DNA of 64,000 nt from an uncultured Sphingomonadaceae bacterium (GTDB lineage Bacteria; Pseudomonadota; Alphaproteobacteria; Sphingomonadales; Sphingomonadaceae). This document shows positions 63,198 to 64,000 of this stretch, piece after piece. The stretch is from positions 62,001 to 126,000 of the forward strand of contig CAIQHF010000036.1 in assembly GCA_903871605.1 (NCBI GenBank), written 5' to 3'. The notes under the pieces were generated by a model. That model searched no databases. It saw only the letters and a program-made list of their open reading frames with translations, and was not told where the DNA came from. The position numbers and the translations under genes are program-made. The first letter of the stretch is position 1, and each line of letters starts with the position of its first letter.

Positions 63198-64000
63198 CAG
63201 ACGAGCGCCTTCGCCTCGTCGCTCGCCTCGCCGATCACCTCTTCGGCGTGGAGGATCATGTCGGTATGCGCCGCGCCGCTCGGGATCATCGGGAAGCAGT
63301 TGGCGAGCTGCGCGACGCGGCAGTCGACCAGCACCGGACCGTCGGCGGCGAGCATCGCGGCGATGCCGTCGTCGAGGTCGCCCGGCTGCTCGATCCGCAT
63401 GCCGGTCCAGCCATAGGCCTCGGCGAGCTTGACGAAATCAGGCAATGCCTCGCTGTAGCTCTCTGAATAGCGGGACGCGTAGATCAGCTCCTGCCACTGG
63501 CGGACCATTCCCATATATTGGTTGTTGAGGATGAAGATCTTGATCGGCAGACGATATTGCGTCGCGGTCGACATCTCCTGGATGTTCATCATCACCGAGG
63601 CGTCGCCCGAGATGCCGATCACCAGCCGGCCCGGATAGGCGACCTGCGCGCCGATCGACGCGGGCAGGCCATAGCCCATCGTGCCGAGGCCGCCCGAGGT
63701 CAGCCAACGATTGGGCGCCTCGAAGCCGAAATGCTGCGCCGCCCACATCTGATGCTGGCCGACCTCGGTGGTGATCACGGGATCGAGGTGGCGGGTCAGC
63801 TCGTAGAGCCGCTTGACCGCCTGCTGCGGCATGATCTCGTGGTCCGAAGCGGGGAAGGAGAGCGACTTGCGCGCACGCCAGCCGGTGATCCGGCGCTGCC
63901 ATTCGCCGGTGTCGGCGGCCTTGTGTCCCTTTGCCTTCCACAGCGCGATCATGTCGTCGATCGCGCTGCCGACATCGGCGACGATGCCGAGATCGACGCG
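63197..64000 (-). CDS. ilvB: Acetolactate synthase large subunit IlvB (3' part, cut by right edge)
   Basis: The frame is open to the window edge (about 267 residues seen). The ThDP-binding C-terminal domain is clear: QMWAAQHFGFEAPNRWLTSG, GLGTMGYGLPASIGAQVAYP, GDASVMMNIQEMST and ILNNQYMGMVRQWQ (GDG…NN-type ThDP motif with GDA in place of GDG). VLVDCRVAQLANCFPMIPSG completes the end. It condenses pyruvate with pyruvate or 2-oxobutyrate. The N-terminal third lies beyond 64000. Confidence 0.97.
   Translation of the reverse strand, partial: RVDLGIVADVGSAIDDMIALWKAKGHKAADTGEWQRRITGWRARKSLSFPASDHEIMPQQAVKRLYELTRHLDPVITTEVGQHQMWAAQHFGFEAPNRWLTSGGLGTMGYGLPASIGAQVAYPGRLVIGISGDASVMMNIQEMSTATQYRLPIKIFILNNQYMGMVRQWQELIYASRYSESYSEALPDFVKLAEAYGWTGMRIEQPGDLDDGIAAMLAADGPVLVDCRVAQLANCFPMIPSGAAHTDMILHAEEVIGEASDEAKALV

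Overview
The window looks like a Sphingomonas-type alphaproteobacterium: high GC throughout, sphingomonad-like mreBCD-mrdA-rodA, mutL, leuA and ilvBNC genes, MucR, DUF736 and DUF2274 proteins, and a trb-type conjugation locus. About 49.85 kb of the 64 kb is one end of an integrative and conjugative element (ICE). The remaining 14 kb is host chromosome. The junction is a tRNA-Lys(CTT) gene (49867-49942, minus) with a tyrosine integrase ending 21 bp from the tRNA 3' end. The other ICE end lies beyond the left edge.

ICE backbone, left part (1-11.9 kb): a cut-off recombinase tail, an ArdC-like tail and a ParB-family protein that lacks its N-terminal nuclease domain (a deletion scar), then small conserved ICE genes (MucR regulator, WYL-like, DUF736, nucleotidyltransferase-HEPN, deoxyinosine glycosylase). 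Next comes the transfer-initiation block: RdfS-like directionality factor, TraF peptidase, lytic transglycosylase, a candidate oriT and a VirD2/DUF3363 relaxase. ICE backbone, right part (36.5-49.85 kb): traG, a CopG-like gene, trbB-C-D-E-J-L-F-G-I, DUF2274, an excisionase-like HTH protein and the integrase. trbL carries a +1 G insertion in a G-run, so either transfer is impaired or the base call is wrong.

Cargo (12-36.2 kb) sits between relaxase and traG and is packed with defence-type genes. (a) A TerY-P triad: vWA protein, PP2C phosphatase and a 989-aa membrane-spanning kinase carrying SH3, LprI-like and TonB-C-like modules on its predicted periplasmic side. It is followed by a convergent DUF4236 protein and an AlkZ/YcaQ-like glycosylase. 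(b) An internally deleted IS91-family element. (c) A Hachiman system (HamA/HamB). (d) An IS110 remnant. (e) A DUF1643 gene divergent from a four-gene cluster: a protein of the thymine-hypermodification kinase/pyrophosphorylase helical family, a dCTP-deaminase/dUTPase-fold protein with a C-terminal membrane anchor and a substituted catalytic Glu, a multi-TM protein, and a double-MazG protein with an extra C-terminal domain. (f) A SPARTA pair (TIR-APAZ plus short Argonaute). (g) A full-length IS91-family element in the opposite orientation. Module (e) is the best candidate for an undescribed system. It combines nucleotide-pool and base-modification folds with membrane anchoring and lies between two recognised anti-phage systems.

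Chromosome (49.87-64 kb): the rod-shape/elongasome operon mreB-mreC-mreD-mrdA-rodA (minus), mutL and a PilZ protein (plus), leuA (minus), a BLUF photoreceptor (plus), a YceI protein, and the branched-chain amino acid genes ilvB (cut by the right edge), a small unknown gene, ilvN and ilvC (minus). Bipartite palindromic intergenic repeats flank ilvC. All calls come from reading the sequence and recalling protein families. No database search was run.
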